Source: Iamia sp038233075 (GTDB lineage: Bacteria; Actinomycetota; Acidimicrobiia; Acidimicrobiales; Iamiaceae). Taken from it: DNA of 43,377 nucleotides. The stretch is from positions 1 to 43,377 of the forward strand of contig JBBSMQ010000031.1 of NCBI GenBank assembly GCA_038233075.1, read 5' to 3'. This document shows positions 16,367-25,300 of this stretch, piece after piece. The notes beneath the pieces are model-generated. The model saw nothing but the letters and a program-made list of their open reading frames with translations. It was not told the origin of the DNA and ran no database searches. Position 1 is the first letter of the stretch. Every line of letters begins with the position of its first letter. The translations under genes and the position numbers were made by a program.

Positions 16367-17721
16367 CGAGGTCCACGCGCCGTCGGGTCACCCGGGCCAG
16401 CGCCGCGGTCATCGTCGCCGTGTGCGCTGTCACCCTGGTGGTGACCCTCCAGGACCGGGACGACGTGGTGGCGGCCGAGGAGGCGTCGGTCGCCCGGGCC
16501 GCGGCCGACGCGCGCCGGGCCGGTGCCGACGCCTCGCGCGCGGCGCGCCTGCACCAGGACGTCATCGATGTCCGCGGGGACGAGGAGGCCGATCGTCGGG
16601 CCGCGCGCCGGGTCGGCGACGTCGCTGACCAGGTCCGGGTGCTGCGGCTGCTCCTGGCACGGGCCCAGACCCGGGTCCTGGACGTCCAGCGGGTCAGCTC
16701 CGAGCAGCAGGGCCAGCTCGATGTGCTGCGGCGCTGCGTCGACACCCTGGATCGGGTGCGGGCCGCGTTGGCCGGCGGCGATGTCGCGGCGGCGACGCTC
16801 CACCTGGCCGCCGGCCGGGAGGCCTGCGCCCGGGCCGAGGCGGTCGCCGACGGGATCATCGACGCGGTTCACCCCTTCGACTTCCCCGATCCCGACGTGA
16901 TCGAGGCCGACGGCACCTACTACGCCTTCGGTACCAACGGGCCCGGAGGCACCATCCAGGTGCTGTCCTCGTCGGATCTGGCGGACTGGCAGGTCCAGGG
17001 CTCTGCCCTCTCCGAGGTCGCGCCCTGGGCCCTCCCCGGTCAGACCTGGGCCCCGGCCGTGCTGCGCACCTTCGACGGCTACCGCCTCTACTACGCCGCC
17101 CGTCACCGGGACTGGGGCCAGCAGTGCCTGAGCGTGGCCCACTCCTCCTCGCCCACGGGTCCCTACGTCGACACGTCCCCGGTGCCCATCACCTGCCAGA
17201 CCGACTACGGCGGATCGATCGACCCTAGCCCGTATGTGGGTGAGGACGGCGGCCTGTACCTGACCTGGAAGAGCGAGGGCGAGACGATCGGGAGCCAGTC
17301 GGTCATCTGGGCCGCTCGCCTCGACCCTCGCGGTCAGGCCATCGTGGGTGCCTCGGTCCCCCTCCTGATCACCGACCGGCCGTGGGAGGGCCGCGTCGTC
17401 GAGGCGCCGACCATGCGCCGGATGAACGGCACGTGGGTCCTGCTCTACTCCGGCAACGACTGGCGGACCGGCAGCTACAGCACCGGCTACGCCCGGTGCC
17501 TCGGGCCGCTCGGACCCTGCGCCAAGCCGGCGGACAACGTGGTGCTGCGCTCCGGGGACCGAGTCCACGGCCCCGGCGGCGCCGGGCTGTTCCGCTCCCG
17601 CGACGGTCGCACCATGATCGCCTTCGCGGGCTGGGACGCAGGCCAGGTCGGCCCCCCCAACCCCCGCCGCCTCCACCTCGCCGAGCTCCACCTCACACCC
17701 GACACCCTCACCGCTCGCTGA
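16363..17721 (+). CDS. Membrane-anchored GH43-like five-bladed propeller protein
   Basis: A 452-residue protein: TM anchor about residues 10-29, Ala/Arg-rich coiled coil about 35-140 with two cysteines (LRRCVD, REACAR), then a five-bladed propeller from about 168 to the end. Glycoside hydrolase family 43 signatures are the catalytic-base region HPFDFPDPDVIEADGTYYAFGT, QTWAPAVLR, the pKa-modulating Asp in GSIDPSPYV and the general-acid Glu in VEAPTM. This set suggests an active beta-xylosidase/arabinanase-type enzyme displayed outside the membrane, though several GH43-like proteins have other roles. GTG 16363 overlaps the stop of the coiled-coil gene, so the two proteins are probably made together. 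The exact substrate is unknown. Confidence 0.8.
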   Translation: MTRSTRRRVTRASAAVIVAVCAVTLVVTLQDRDDVVAAEEASVARAAADARRAGADASRAARLHQDVIDVRGDEEADRRAARRVGDVADQVRVLRLLLARAQTRVLDVQRVSSEQQGQLDVLRRCVDTLDRVRAALAGGDVAAATLHLAAGREACARAEAVADGIIDAVHPFDFPDPDVIEADGTYYAFGTNGPGGTIQVLSSSDLADWQVQGSALSEVAPWALPGQTWAPAVLRTFDGYRLYYAARHRDWGQQCLSVAHSSSPTGPYVDTSPVPITCQTDYGGSIDPSPYVGEDGGLYLTWKSEGETIGSQSVIWAARLDPRGQAIVGASVPLLITDRPWEGRVVEAPTMRRMNGTWVLLYSGNDWRTGSYSTGYARCLGPLGPCAKPADNVVLRSGDRVHGPGGAGLFRSRDGRTMIAFAGWDAGQVGPPNPRRLHLAELHLTPDTLTAR

Positions 17722-17866
17722 GCCATCGGCGGGGGGCGGGGCTGCCGACGGCGATCGAGCTGCACGCCCCGACGCGCGGGGCGGTCTCCGGTTCGAGCGA
17801 GCGGTCCCCGAGACCGCGGGCGTCGGAGGTCGTACGGTCGACGGCGGGGACGGTGAGGAGGTCGAG

Positions 17867-18763
17867 ATGCCCGACGTGACGATCACCGACGACAGCGCCG
17901 TGCTGCTGCGCCAGCTCTGGGAGGGCTTCCGCGACGAGCACGGCGACTCCCGATCCGAGGCCGATCTGGTCGACGACGCCATCCGCCGCGTCCACCGGGG
18001 CTTCTTCGGCCTCCCTCCCGGCGCCGGTGGGCTCGTCCAGAGCACCGGGCCGTTTCGCAAGTGGGCCAGCGAGCGCCGGGCCGAGGTGCTGTTGCGCCAG
18101 GTCGATGCCCGGACCTTCCGCCTGGCCCAGCCCTTCCGGTACGACGACGGGATGCGCCGCTTCGCGGTGCCCGAGGACGATGTGACCGACCTGGCGTCGG
18201 TGCCCCGGTTCCTCACCTGGCTCGTGCCCCGCTACGGACGCCACACCCTGGCCGCCCTGCTCCACGACCACCTGCAGGACGACACCGAGGTCTCCTCCGA
18301 GCGGGCCGACCTCATCTTCCGGGACTCGATGCGCGACACCGCCGTGCCCCTCAGCCGGCGCTGGCTCATGTGGTCGGCGGTGGCGATGCGCACCGAGTGG
18401 AACGTGGGCGGGCTCCGGGCCGCTCGGGCCGGGGTGTGGGGGGTGGCCTTCGGGCTGGTCGCACTGGTGCTGTGGGCCACGGTGGCCCTGCTGGTGCTGC
18501 TGGGCGGCTGGGCTGGCGTGCTGTCGGCGGTGGCGACGGTGGGTGTCGCGGTGGTCGTTCCCGTGGCCCTGTCGTGGCTGTTCGGACGGAGGTGGCGCCT
18601 CGGCGCCATCAGTGGTCTGGCCCTCCTGTTCGTGACCGTGCCCGCGCTGCTGGTCCTTGTCGCCCTGGGCAGCTACCTGGGTCTGGAGTGGTCTGTCGAG
18701 CACGTCATGGTCGCTCGCGCCCGCCGCAACCCCGTCCTCACCCGCCACATGGCCCCCGACTGA
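17867..18763 (+). CDS. DUF1353 protein with a C-terminal membrane region
   Basis: A 298-residue protein. Residues about 80-145 match the DUF1353 pattern: FRYDDGMRRFAVPEDDVTDLASVPRFL then GRHTLAALLHDHLQDD, where the HDH residues are the conserved part. DUF1353 is common in phages and has no settled function. Here it is followed by three hydrophobic segments (about 188-210, 213-236 and 243-267), so it is probably a membrane protein, which is unusual for the family. The N-terminal 40 residues carry acidic helices. ATG 17867 has a good GGTGAGGAGG ribosome-binding region. Confidence 0.7.
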   Translation: MPDVTITDDSAVLLRQLWEGFRDEHGDSRSEADLVDDAIRRVHRGFFGLPPGAGGLVQSTGPFRKWASERRAEVLLRQVDARTFRLAQPFRYDDGMRRFAVPEDDVTDLASVPRFLTWLVPRYGRHTLAALLHDHLQDDTEVSSERADLIFRDSMRDTAVPLSRRWLMWSAVAMRTEWNVGGLRAARAGVWGVAFGLVALVLWATVALLVLLGGWAGVLSAVATVGVAVVVPVALSWLFGRRWRLGAISGLALLFVTVPALLVLVALGSYLGLEWSVEHVMVARARRNPVLTRHMAPD

Positions 18764-18866
18764 GCCGCCGCCGGCGCCGCGTCACGCTCCGTCCGAGCCG
18801 GCGACGGACTGGTCTTGCCGTCGACTGCGATCGACACCAGGACCGCCGGCTCGGGGCGAGCTTGTC

Positions 18867-18971
18867 ATGGTGCTCGATCCCTACGCTGGCCGGGTGACCC
18901 TCGTGGACGAGCACGTCGTGGTCCTCGTCACCGGCATCTCGGCCGCAGGGAAGTCCACCGTCGCCGACGGT
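18867..18971 (+). pseudogene. 5' fragment of a P-loop kinase/ATPase gene
   Basis: A start region (ATG 18867 or GTG 18894) encodes VTLVDEHVVVLVTGISAAGKSTVA and then loses any resemblance to a kinase within a few codons. The Walker A form GISAAGKS (18933-18956) is typical of small P-loop kinases in which a long domain should follow. The valS stop codon on the other strand lies at 18993-18995, so the rest of the gene is gone. I read this as a truncated remnant; the parent family cannot be fixed from about 25 residues. Confidence 0.55.
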
Positions 18972-18992
18972 CACACCGATCCGCGGGGTCCC

Positions 18993-21587
18993 TCAGGTGT
19001 CGGTGAGGGTGACGGCCACGTCGGGGTCGGTGCCGTTGGCCGACGCGCTCCAGGTGAGCTGGGCGATGCGGCCGGCATCGCGGACGTCCTGCTCGGCGGT
19101 GGCCAGCGCGGCCAGGCGGTCCTCGGAGTCGCGGACCTCGACCGAGGCCACCTCGGCCCGCATGGAGACCCGGGCGTCGGACTTGGCCTTGCGGACCGCG
19201 CTCAGGACGTCGGCGGCGACGGCCAGCACGCCCGGATCGCCGGAACCGGCGAGGGCGCGGAGCTCACCGGCGTCGGGCCACGGCGCCCGGTGGACCGAGC
19301 CCTCCTGCCACCACGACCAGACCTCCTCGGTGGCGTAGGGGAGGATCGGGGCGAACAGCCGCAAGAGGGTCGACAGCGCCACCTCCAGGGTGGCTCGGGC
19401 CGAGGCGGCGCCGGCGTCGTCGGGGTCCTCGCCGTAGGCCCGGGTCTTGACCAGCTCCAGGTAGTCATCGCAGAACGACCAGAAGAACGCCTCGGTGCGC
19501 TGCAGGGCGCGGGCGTAGTCGTAGCCGTCGAAGGCGCGGGTGGCCTCGTCGACCAGGTCGTCCAGGGCCACCAGGACCGACCGGTCGAGCGCCTCGGTGG
19601 GCGTGGCCCCCGCCGGGGCCGGGCCCAGGTTGAGGGCGAAGCGGCTGGCGTTGAGGATCTTGATGGCCAGACGGCGCCCGACCTTCATCTGGCCCTCGTC
19701 GAAGGCGGTGTCGGTGCCCGGTCGACCGCTGGCCGCCCAGTACCGGACCGCGTCGGCGCCGTGCTGTTGGAGCGGCTCGAGGGGGACGACGACGTTGCCC
19801 TTGGACTTCGACATCTTCTTGCGGTCCGGGTCGAGGATCCAGCCCGAGAGGGCGGCGTTGGCCCACGGCGGGGAGCCGCTCTCGAAGTGCGAGCGGACCA
19901 CGGTGGAGAACAGCCAGGTGCGGATGATGTCGTGGGCCTGCGGCCGCAGGTCCATCGGGTAGGTGCGAGCGAAGAGGCCCGGGTCCTCCTCCCAGCCGCA
20001 GGCCAGCAGCGGGGTGAGCGACGAGGTGGCCCAGGTGTCGAGCACGTCGGGGTCACCGGTGAACCCGCCGGGCCCGTCGCGCTGGTCCTCGTCGAAACCG
20101 GGCGGCACGTGGGATTGAGGGTCGACCGGCAGCGTCGACTCGTTGGGGACGATGGGGTCGTCGTGGTCGGGGCGGCCGTCGGCGTCGAGGCGGTACCAGA
20201 GGGGGACGGGCACGCCGAAGAAGCGCTGGCGCGACACCAGCCAGTCGCCGTTGAGGCCGTCGACCCAGTTCTCGAAGCGGTGACGCATGTAGGGCGGGTG
20301 CCACTCCAGCTCGTGACCTCGGGCCACCAGGGCGTCACGCAGCTCGGCCGAGCGGCCGCCGTTGCGGATGTACCACTGGCGGGTGGTGATGATCTCCAGG
20401 GGCTTGTCGCCCCGCTCGTAGAACTTCACCGGGTGGGTGATCTTCTCGGGCTCGCCCGACAGCGCGCCGCTCTCCCGCAGCAGCTCGGCCATGACCTGCT
20501 GGGCCCCGCCCGCCCCCTTCCCCGCGAAGCGCGCGTAGGCGGAGCGAGCCTCATCGGTGGCCAGCCACGGCGGGGGGTCGAAGGCGAAGCGGCCGTCCTT
20601 GCCGATGACGGCGCGGGTGTCGAGGTCGAGCTCGCGCCACCAGGTGACGTCGGTCGTGTCGCCGAAGGTGCAGATCATGGCCACACCGGTGCCCTTGTCC
20701 GGCTCGGCCAGGCGGTGGGCCCTGACCGGCACCTCGATGCCGAAGACGGGGGTGGTGACGGTCTGGCCGAAGAGCGGCTGGTAGCGCTCGTCGTCGGGGT
20801 GGGCGACGAGGGCGACGCAGGAGACGACCAGCTCGGGTCGGGTGGTGGCGACCACGACATCGTCGCCACCCTTCGTGGGGTGGAAGGCGACGTGGTGGTA
20901 GGCGCCGGGGCGCTCCCGATCCTCCAGCTCGGCCTGGGCCACCGCGGTCTGGTAGGTCGTGTCCCACAGGCTGGGCGCCTCGGAGGAGTAGGCTTCGCCC
21001 CGGGCCAGGTTGCGGAGGAAGGCCCGCTGGCTGGTGCGCTGGGCCCGCTCGCTGACCGTCGTGTACTGCAGGGACCAGTCGACCGACAGGCCGACCAGGC
21101 GGAACAGGTCCTCGAACACCTGCTCGTCGTCCTGGGTCAGCCCGTGGCACAGCTCGACGAAGTTGCGACGGCTGATGGGGACGAAGTCCTGACGCTTCGC
21201 CGCCGCACTGGGCGGCGGCTCGAAGTCGGGGTCGTAGGGCACCGACGGGTCGCAGGTGACGCCGTAGTAGTTCTCGACCCGACGCTCGGTGGGCAGACCG
21301 TTGTCGTCCCACCCCATGGGGTAGAAGACGTCGCGGCCGCGCATGCGCTGGTAGCGGGCCAGGGTGTCGGTGTGGGTGTAGCTGAAGATGTGCCCGACGT
21401 GGAGCGACCCCGACGCGGTGGGCGGCGGCGTGTCGATGGAGTAGACCTCGGACCGGGGCCGGTCGCCGGCGAAGCGGTAGGTGCCCTCGGCCTCCCAGCG
21501 CTCGATCCAGCGGGCCTCGACGCCCTCCAGGGCGGGCTTGTCCGGCACCGAGCGGGGGCGGGACATCGGCGTCGGCGCGACGGTCAT
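18993..21587 (-). CDS. valS: Valyl-tRNA synthetase
   Basis: About 864 residues of a class I aminoacyl-tRNA synthetase that charges tRNA-Val. The HIGH-type signature appears as SGSLHVGHIFSYTHTD near the N-terminus, the CP1 editing domain includes VVVATTRPELVVSCVALVAHPDD, and the KMSKS loop is DRKKMSKSKGNVVVPLE. WDDNGLPTERRVENYYGV places it in the ValS group. A C-terminal anticodon-binding domain follows. ATG 21587 (MTVAPTPMSRPRSVPDKP) is preferred; the frame is open to 21698 but that extension is Arg/Gly/Pro-rich and noncoding in style. It is divergent from cysS. The flanking DNA on both sides holds fragments of other genes. Confidence 0.95.
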   Translation of the reverse strand: MTVAPTPMSRPRSVPDKPALEGVEARWIERWEAEGTYRFAGDRPRSEVYSIDTPPPTASGSLHVGHIFSYTHTDTLARYQRMRGRDVFYPMGWDDNGLPTERRVENYYGVTCDPSVPYDPDFEPPPSAAAKRQDFVPISRRNFVELCHGLTQDDEQVFEDLFRLVGLSVDWSLQYTTVSERAQRTSQRAFLRNLARGEAYSSEAPSLWDTTYQTAVAQAELEDRERPGAYHHVAFHPTKGGDDVVVATTRPELVVSCVALVAHPDDERYQPLFGQTVTTPVFGIEVPVRAHRLAEPDKGTGVAMICTFGDTTDVTWWRELDLDTRAVIGKDGRFAFDPPPWLATDEARSAYARFAGKGAGGAQQVMAELLRESGALSGEPEKITHPVKFYERGDKPLEIITTRQWYIRNGGRSAELRDALVARGHELEWHPPYMRHRFENWVDGLNGDWLVSRQRFFGVPVPLWYRLDADGRPDHDDPIVPNESTLPVDPQSHVPPGFDEDQRDGPGGFTGDPDVLDTWATSSLTPLLACGWEEDPGLFARTYPMDLRPQAHDIIRTWLFSTVVRSHFESGSPPWANAALSGWILDPDRKKMSKSKGNVVVPLEPLQQHGADAVRYWAASGRPGTDTAFDEGQMKVGRRLAIKILNASRFALNLGPAPAGATPTEALDRSVLVALDDLVDEATRAFDGYDYARALQRTEAFFWSFCDDYLELVKTRAYGEDPDDAGAASARATLEVALSTLLRLFAPILPYATEEVWSWWQEGSVHRAPWPDAGELRALAGSGDPGVLAVAADVLSAVRKAKSDARVSMRAEVASVEVRDSEDRLAALATAEQDVRDAGRIAQLTWSASANGTDPDVAVTLTDT

Positions 21588-21655
21588 GGCGCCAAGGTAC
21601 CGACCGCACGGTGCCCCCCGAACGCGTTGGCCCGGTCGCTCGAGGAGGACCGGTG

Positions 21656-21706
21656 CGAACCTTGTGCGCCTGAACGCCCCAGGCGACGTCACCCGCACAA
21701 GGTTCG
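21656..21706. repeat. Perfect 13-bp inverted repeat upstream of valS
   Basis: CGAACCTTGTGCG at 21656-21668 is exactly complementary to CGCACAAGGTTCG at 21694-21706, with a 25-nt spacer. It lies 70-120 bp upstream of the valS start. There is no T-tract, so a classical intrinsic terminator is unlikely; an operator or an RNA hairpin in the valS leader are both possible. Confidence 0.5.
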
Positions 21707-21730
21707 AGGGCCGGGTGACACCGCCTGTCA

Positions 21731-21912
21731 GATCAGGCGGAGCGGCCCAGGCGGGCCAGGAGGCGGACCTGGCGGTCGGCGTCGGCCTCCACGAGGGGTC
21801 GCTGGCCGACCTGGCCGCCGAGCTGGGCTACGCCGACCAGCCCCACTTCACCCGTGGCCTCCGGGCCGTGACCGGCATGACCCCCGGGCAGCTGCTCGCC
21901 GCTACCGCCGCT
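21731..21912 (+). pseudogene. C-terminal fragment of an AraC-family transcriptional regulator
   Basis: Within this stretch the plus strand reads GLHEGSLADLAAELGYADQ then PHFTRGLRAVTGMTPGQLLAA. This is the second helix-turn-helix and the closing GxTPxxL motif of AraC/XylS-type DNA-binding domains. Nothing of the first HTH or of an N-terminal domain precedes it; upstream in frame there is only valS leader DNA. It is therefore a remnant, not a functional gene. Confidence 0.6.
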
Positions 21913-21937
21913 GAGACCGATCGTGGGCGGGCCCCTC

Positions 21938-22030
21938 GGTACGGAGCTTCCCGGCTCTCGGCCGCGCCACCAAGAACGGTGTCCCGGGTGGACGGCGTTT
22001 CTTGGTACGGACCTTCCCCGTTCTCGGCCG
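21938..22030. repeat. Pair of 27-bp direct repeats with inner inverted repeat
   Basis: A 27-bp unit starting GGTACGGAGCTTCCCGG (21938-21964) recurs at 22004-22030 with 24 of 27 bases identical. Between them ACCAAGAA (21969-21976) and TTCTTGGT (21999-22006) form an 8-bp inverted repeat. It lies about 110 bp upstream of cysS and could be a REP-like intergenic repeat or a regulatory region. Confidence 0.5.
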
Positions 22031-22141
22031 GGTCTGAACGGGAAGGGCCGTGCCCGTTGCCGCCGTTCGCGCGTGACCGGGGACCGGGGACCGGACGGGA
22101 TCCTGCTCGGCGGCGCCGGGCTGGTCGGCCATGATCGGTAG

Positions 22142-23578
<1,437 letters not shown>

Positions 23579-23613
23579 CCTGTTGCCGCGGCATGGGCAG
23601 CGGACCCGCCGCC

Positions 23614-23799
23614 AGCTTTGGACGGAATGGCGCCAGATGTGGCCTGGTCCGTCCAAGGTTGAGAGCCGGCCCGCCAGCTTTGGACGGAAGGGCGCCCCAT
23701 GTGGCCAGGTCCGTCCAAGGTTGCGGTTGGCCCGTCGAGCTTTGGACGGAAGGGCGCCCCATGTGGCCAGGTCCGTCCAAGGTTGCGGTTGGCCCACCG
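23614..23799. repeat. Three tandem 62-bp stem-loop repeats
   Basis: Three head-to-tail units start at 23614, 23676 and 23738, each exactly 62 bp. Each contains TTTGGACGGA and, about 20 nt on, TCCGTCCAAGG, which pair as a near-perfect stem. Units 2 and 3 are almost identical and unit 1 is more diverged. They lie between cysS and an acyl-CoA dehydrogenase gene. There are no spacers between units, so this is not a CRISPR array. Confidence 0.85.
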
Positions 23800-23853
23800 C
23801 CCGGGTCTCCTCCTGGCCCCGGGTGGCACGGCCCCGCCGCCGGTCCTACGCTG

Positions 23854-23869
23854 GTTACCACGCGGTAAC
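23854..23869. promoter_or_regulatory. Palindrome GTTACC-N4-GGTAAC, candidate operator of the acyl-CoA dehydrogenase gene
   Basis: GTTACCACGCGGTAAC is a perfect 6+6 inverted repeat centred about 50 bp upstream of the ATG at 23911, where a promoter would be expected. Sites of this form are typical of TetR-family repressors that control fatty-acid and sterol catabolism in actinobacteria. No regulator gene is adjacent, so the binding protein is inferred only as a class. Confidence 0.5.
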
Positions 23870-23910
23870 TTCGCGCTCGCTGCCCGCACCCCACCGACAG
23901 GAGCCGTGCG

Positions 23911-25143
23911 ATGTCTGATTTCTCCCTGGCCTTCAACGAGGACCAGATCCAGCTCCAGAAGTGGGTGCACGACTTCGCGGCCGAGGTCATCCGGCCCGCC
24001 GCCGAGGAGTGGGACGAGAAGGAGGAGTTCCCCTGGCCGATCATCGAGGAGGCGGCCAAGATCGGCCTCTACGGGTTCGACTTCATGGCCCAGGCCATGA
24101 TGGGCGACCCCACCGGTCTCACCCTGCCCCTCGCCATCGAGGAGATGTTCTGGGGTGACGCCGGGATCGGCCTGTCGATCATGGGCTCGGGGCTGGCGGC
24201 TGCGGGCATCGCCGGGAACGGCACGCCTGACCAGGTCGTGGAGTGGGTGCCCCAGTGCTACGGCACGCCCGAGAAGATCGCCCTCGGCGCCTTCTGCGTG
24301 TCCGAGCCCGACGCCGGTTCCGACGTCTCGTCGTTGCGCACCCGCGCCGTCTACGACGAGGCCAAGGACGAGTGGGTGCTCAACGGCACCAAGGCGTGGA
24401 TCACCAACGGCGGCATCGCCGATGTCCACGTGGTGGTGGCCGCGGTCGACCCCGAGCTCCGGGGTCGGGGCCAGGCCAGCTTCATCATCCCGCCCGGCAC
24501 CGAGGGCATCTCCCAGGGGCAGAAGTACAAGAAGCACGGCATCAAGGCCAGCCACACGGCGGAGGTCGTCCTCGACGACGTCCGGGTGCCCGGATCCTGC
24601 CTCCTCGGCGGCAAGGAGAAGCTCGACGAGAAGCTGGCCCGGTCGCGCGAGGCCCTGAGCAAGCCCAAGCCCGCTTCCAGCGGCAAGCAGCCGGCCATGG
24701 CCACCTTCGAGGCGACCCGCCCCGCCGTCGGGGCCCAGGCCATCGGTGTCGCCCGCGCCGCCTACGAGTACGCCCTGGACTACGCCCAGGAGCGCAAGGC
24801 CTTCGGCAAGGCGATCATCGAGAACCAGTCGATCGCCTTCATGCTCGCCGACATGGTCACCGAGATCGATGCCGCCCGCCTGCTGGTGCACCGGGCTGCC
24901 TGGCTCGCCCGCAACGGCGAATACGTCAACGCCGAGGGCAGCCAGTCCAAGCTCAAGGCCGGTCGGGTCGCGGTGTGGGTCACCGAGCGGGCCATCCAGA
25001 TTCTCGGCGGCTACGGCTACACCCGGGAGTACCCGGTGGAGCGCTGGCACCGCGACGCCAAGATCTTCGACATCTTCGAGGGCACCGAGCAGATCCAGCA
25101 GTTGGTGATCGCCCGAGCCATCTCCGGCCGCCGCATCGAGTAG
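23911..25143 (+). CDS. Acyl-CoA dehydrogenase
   Basis: A 410-residue flavoenzyme that introduces the alpha-beta double bond in acyl-CoA thioesters. Family stretches are FCVSEPDAGSDVSSLRT (FAD region), GTKAWITNGGIADV, KKHGIKASHTAEVVLDDVRVP, ERKAFGKAIIENQSIAFMLADM, QILGGYGYTREYPVERWHRDAK, and the catalytic-Glu loop DIFEGTEQIQQLVIAR near the C-terminus. The insertion KEKLDEKLARSREALSKPKP before the C-terminal helical domain is unusually long and charged. The start has AGGAG 10 nt upstream. A perfect palindrome upstream suggests repressor control. It is the last ordinary chromosomal gene before the accessory region. Confidence 0.95.
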   Translation: MSDFSLAFNEDQIQLQKWVHDFAAEVIRPAAEEWDEKEEFPWPIIEEAAKIGLYGFDFMAQAMMGDPTGLTLPLAIEEMFWGDAGIGLSIMGSGLAAAGIAGNGTPDQVVEWVPQCYGTPEKIALGAFCVSEPDAGSDVSSLRTRAVYDEAKDEWVLNGTKAWITNGGIADVHVVVAAVDPELRGRGQASFIIPPGTEGISQGQKYKKHGIKASHTAEVVLDDVRVPGSCLLGGKEKLDEKLARSREALSKPKPASSGKQPAMATFEATRPAVGAQAIGVARAAYEYALDYAQERKAFGKAIIENQSIAFMLADMVTEIDAARLLVHRAAWLARNGEYVNAEGSQSKLKAGRVAVWVTERAIQILGGYGYTREYPVERWHRDAKIFDIFEGTEQIQQLVIARAISGRRIE

Positions 25144-25250
25144 GTCATTTCTGGCCCCTGACCTGCGTGTTTGTGGGTAGCGGCTGAGGGCTTCTCGGCT
25201 GGTTCGGCCGCCGGAAGGCGCCCTCCAGCTGCCGCCGAAATCGGGTTTGG

Positions 25251-25268
25251 TACTAGTTTAGTACTAGT
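25251..25268. repeat. Short TACTAGT direct repeat before the integrase
   Basis: TACTAGT occurs at 25251-25257 and 25262-25268 with a TTAG spacer, 33 bp before the integrase start. It is AT-rich in otherwise GC-rich DNA. It could be a promoter or operator for the integrase, or part of an attachment site; nothing further supports either reading. Confidence 0.35.
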
Positions 25269-25300
25269 CGGATCTCGTCCTTCGGCGTAACCTGGTCCTC

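Larger units (their letters stand above)
21588..22141. other. Gene-free 554-bp gap between valS and cysS
   Basis: This divergent region holds the valS and cysS upstream sequences, a 13-bp inverted repeat (21656-21706), a decayed AraC-type coding fragment (about 21731-21912) and a pair of 27-bp direct repeats with an inner inverted repeat (21938-22030). No intact gene, tRNA or T-box-like motif is visible. Confidence 0.6.

Noticed and set aside
21588..21730. T-box riboswitch upstream of valS
   Set aside because: The 13-bp inverted repeat lacks the conserved T-box sequence (AGGGTGGNACCGCG) and no terminator/antiterminator pair is visible.
23614..23799. Possible CRISPR array (three repeats)
   Set aside because: The 62-bp units abut each other without spacers and contain their own stem; no cas gene is nearby.
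25144..25300. tRNA gene as integrase attachment site
   Set aside because: No cloverleaf-like pairing or T-loop consensus was found between the dehydrogenase gene and the integrase.
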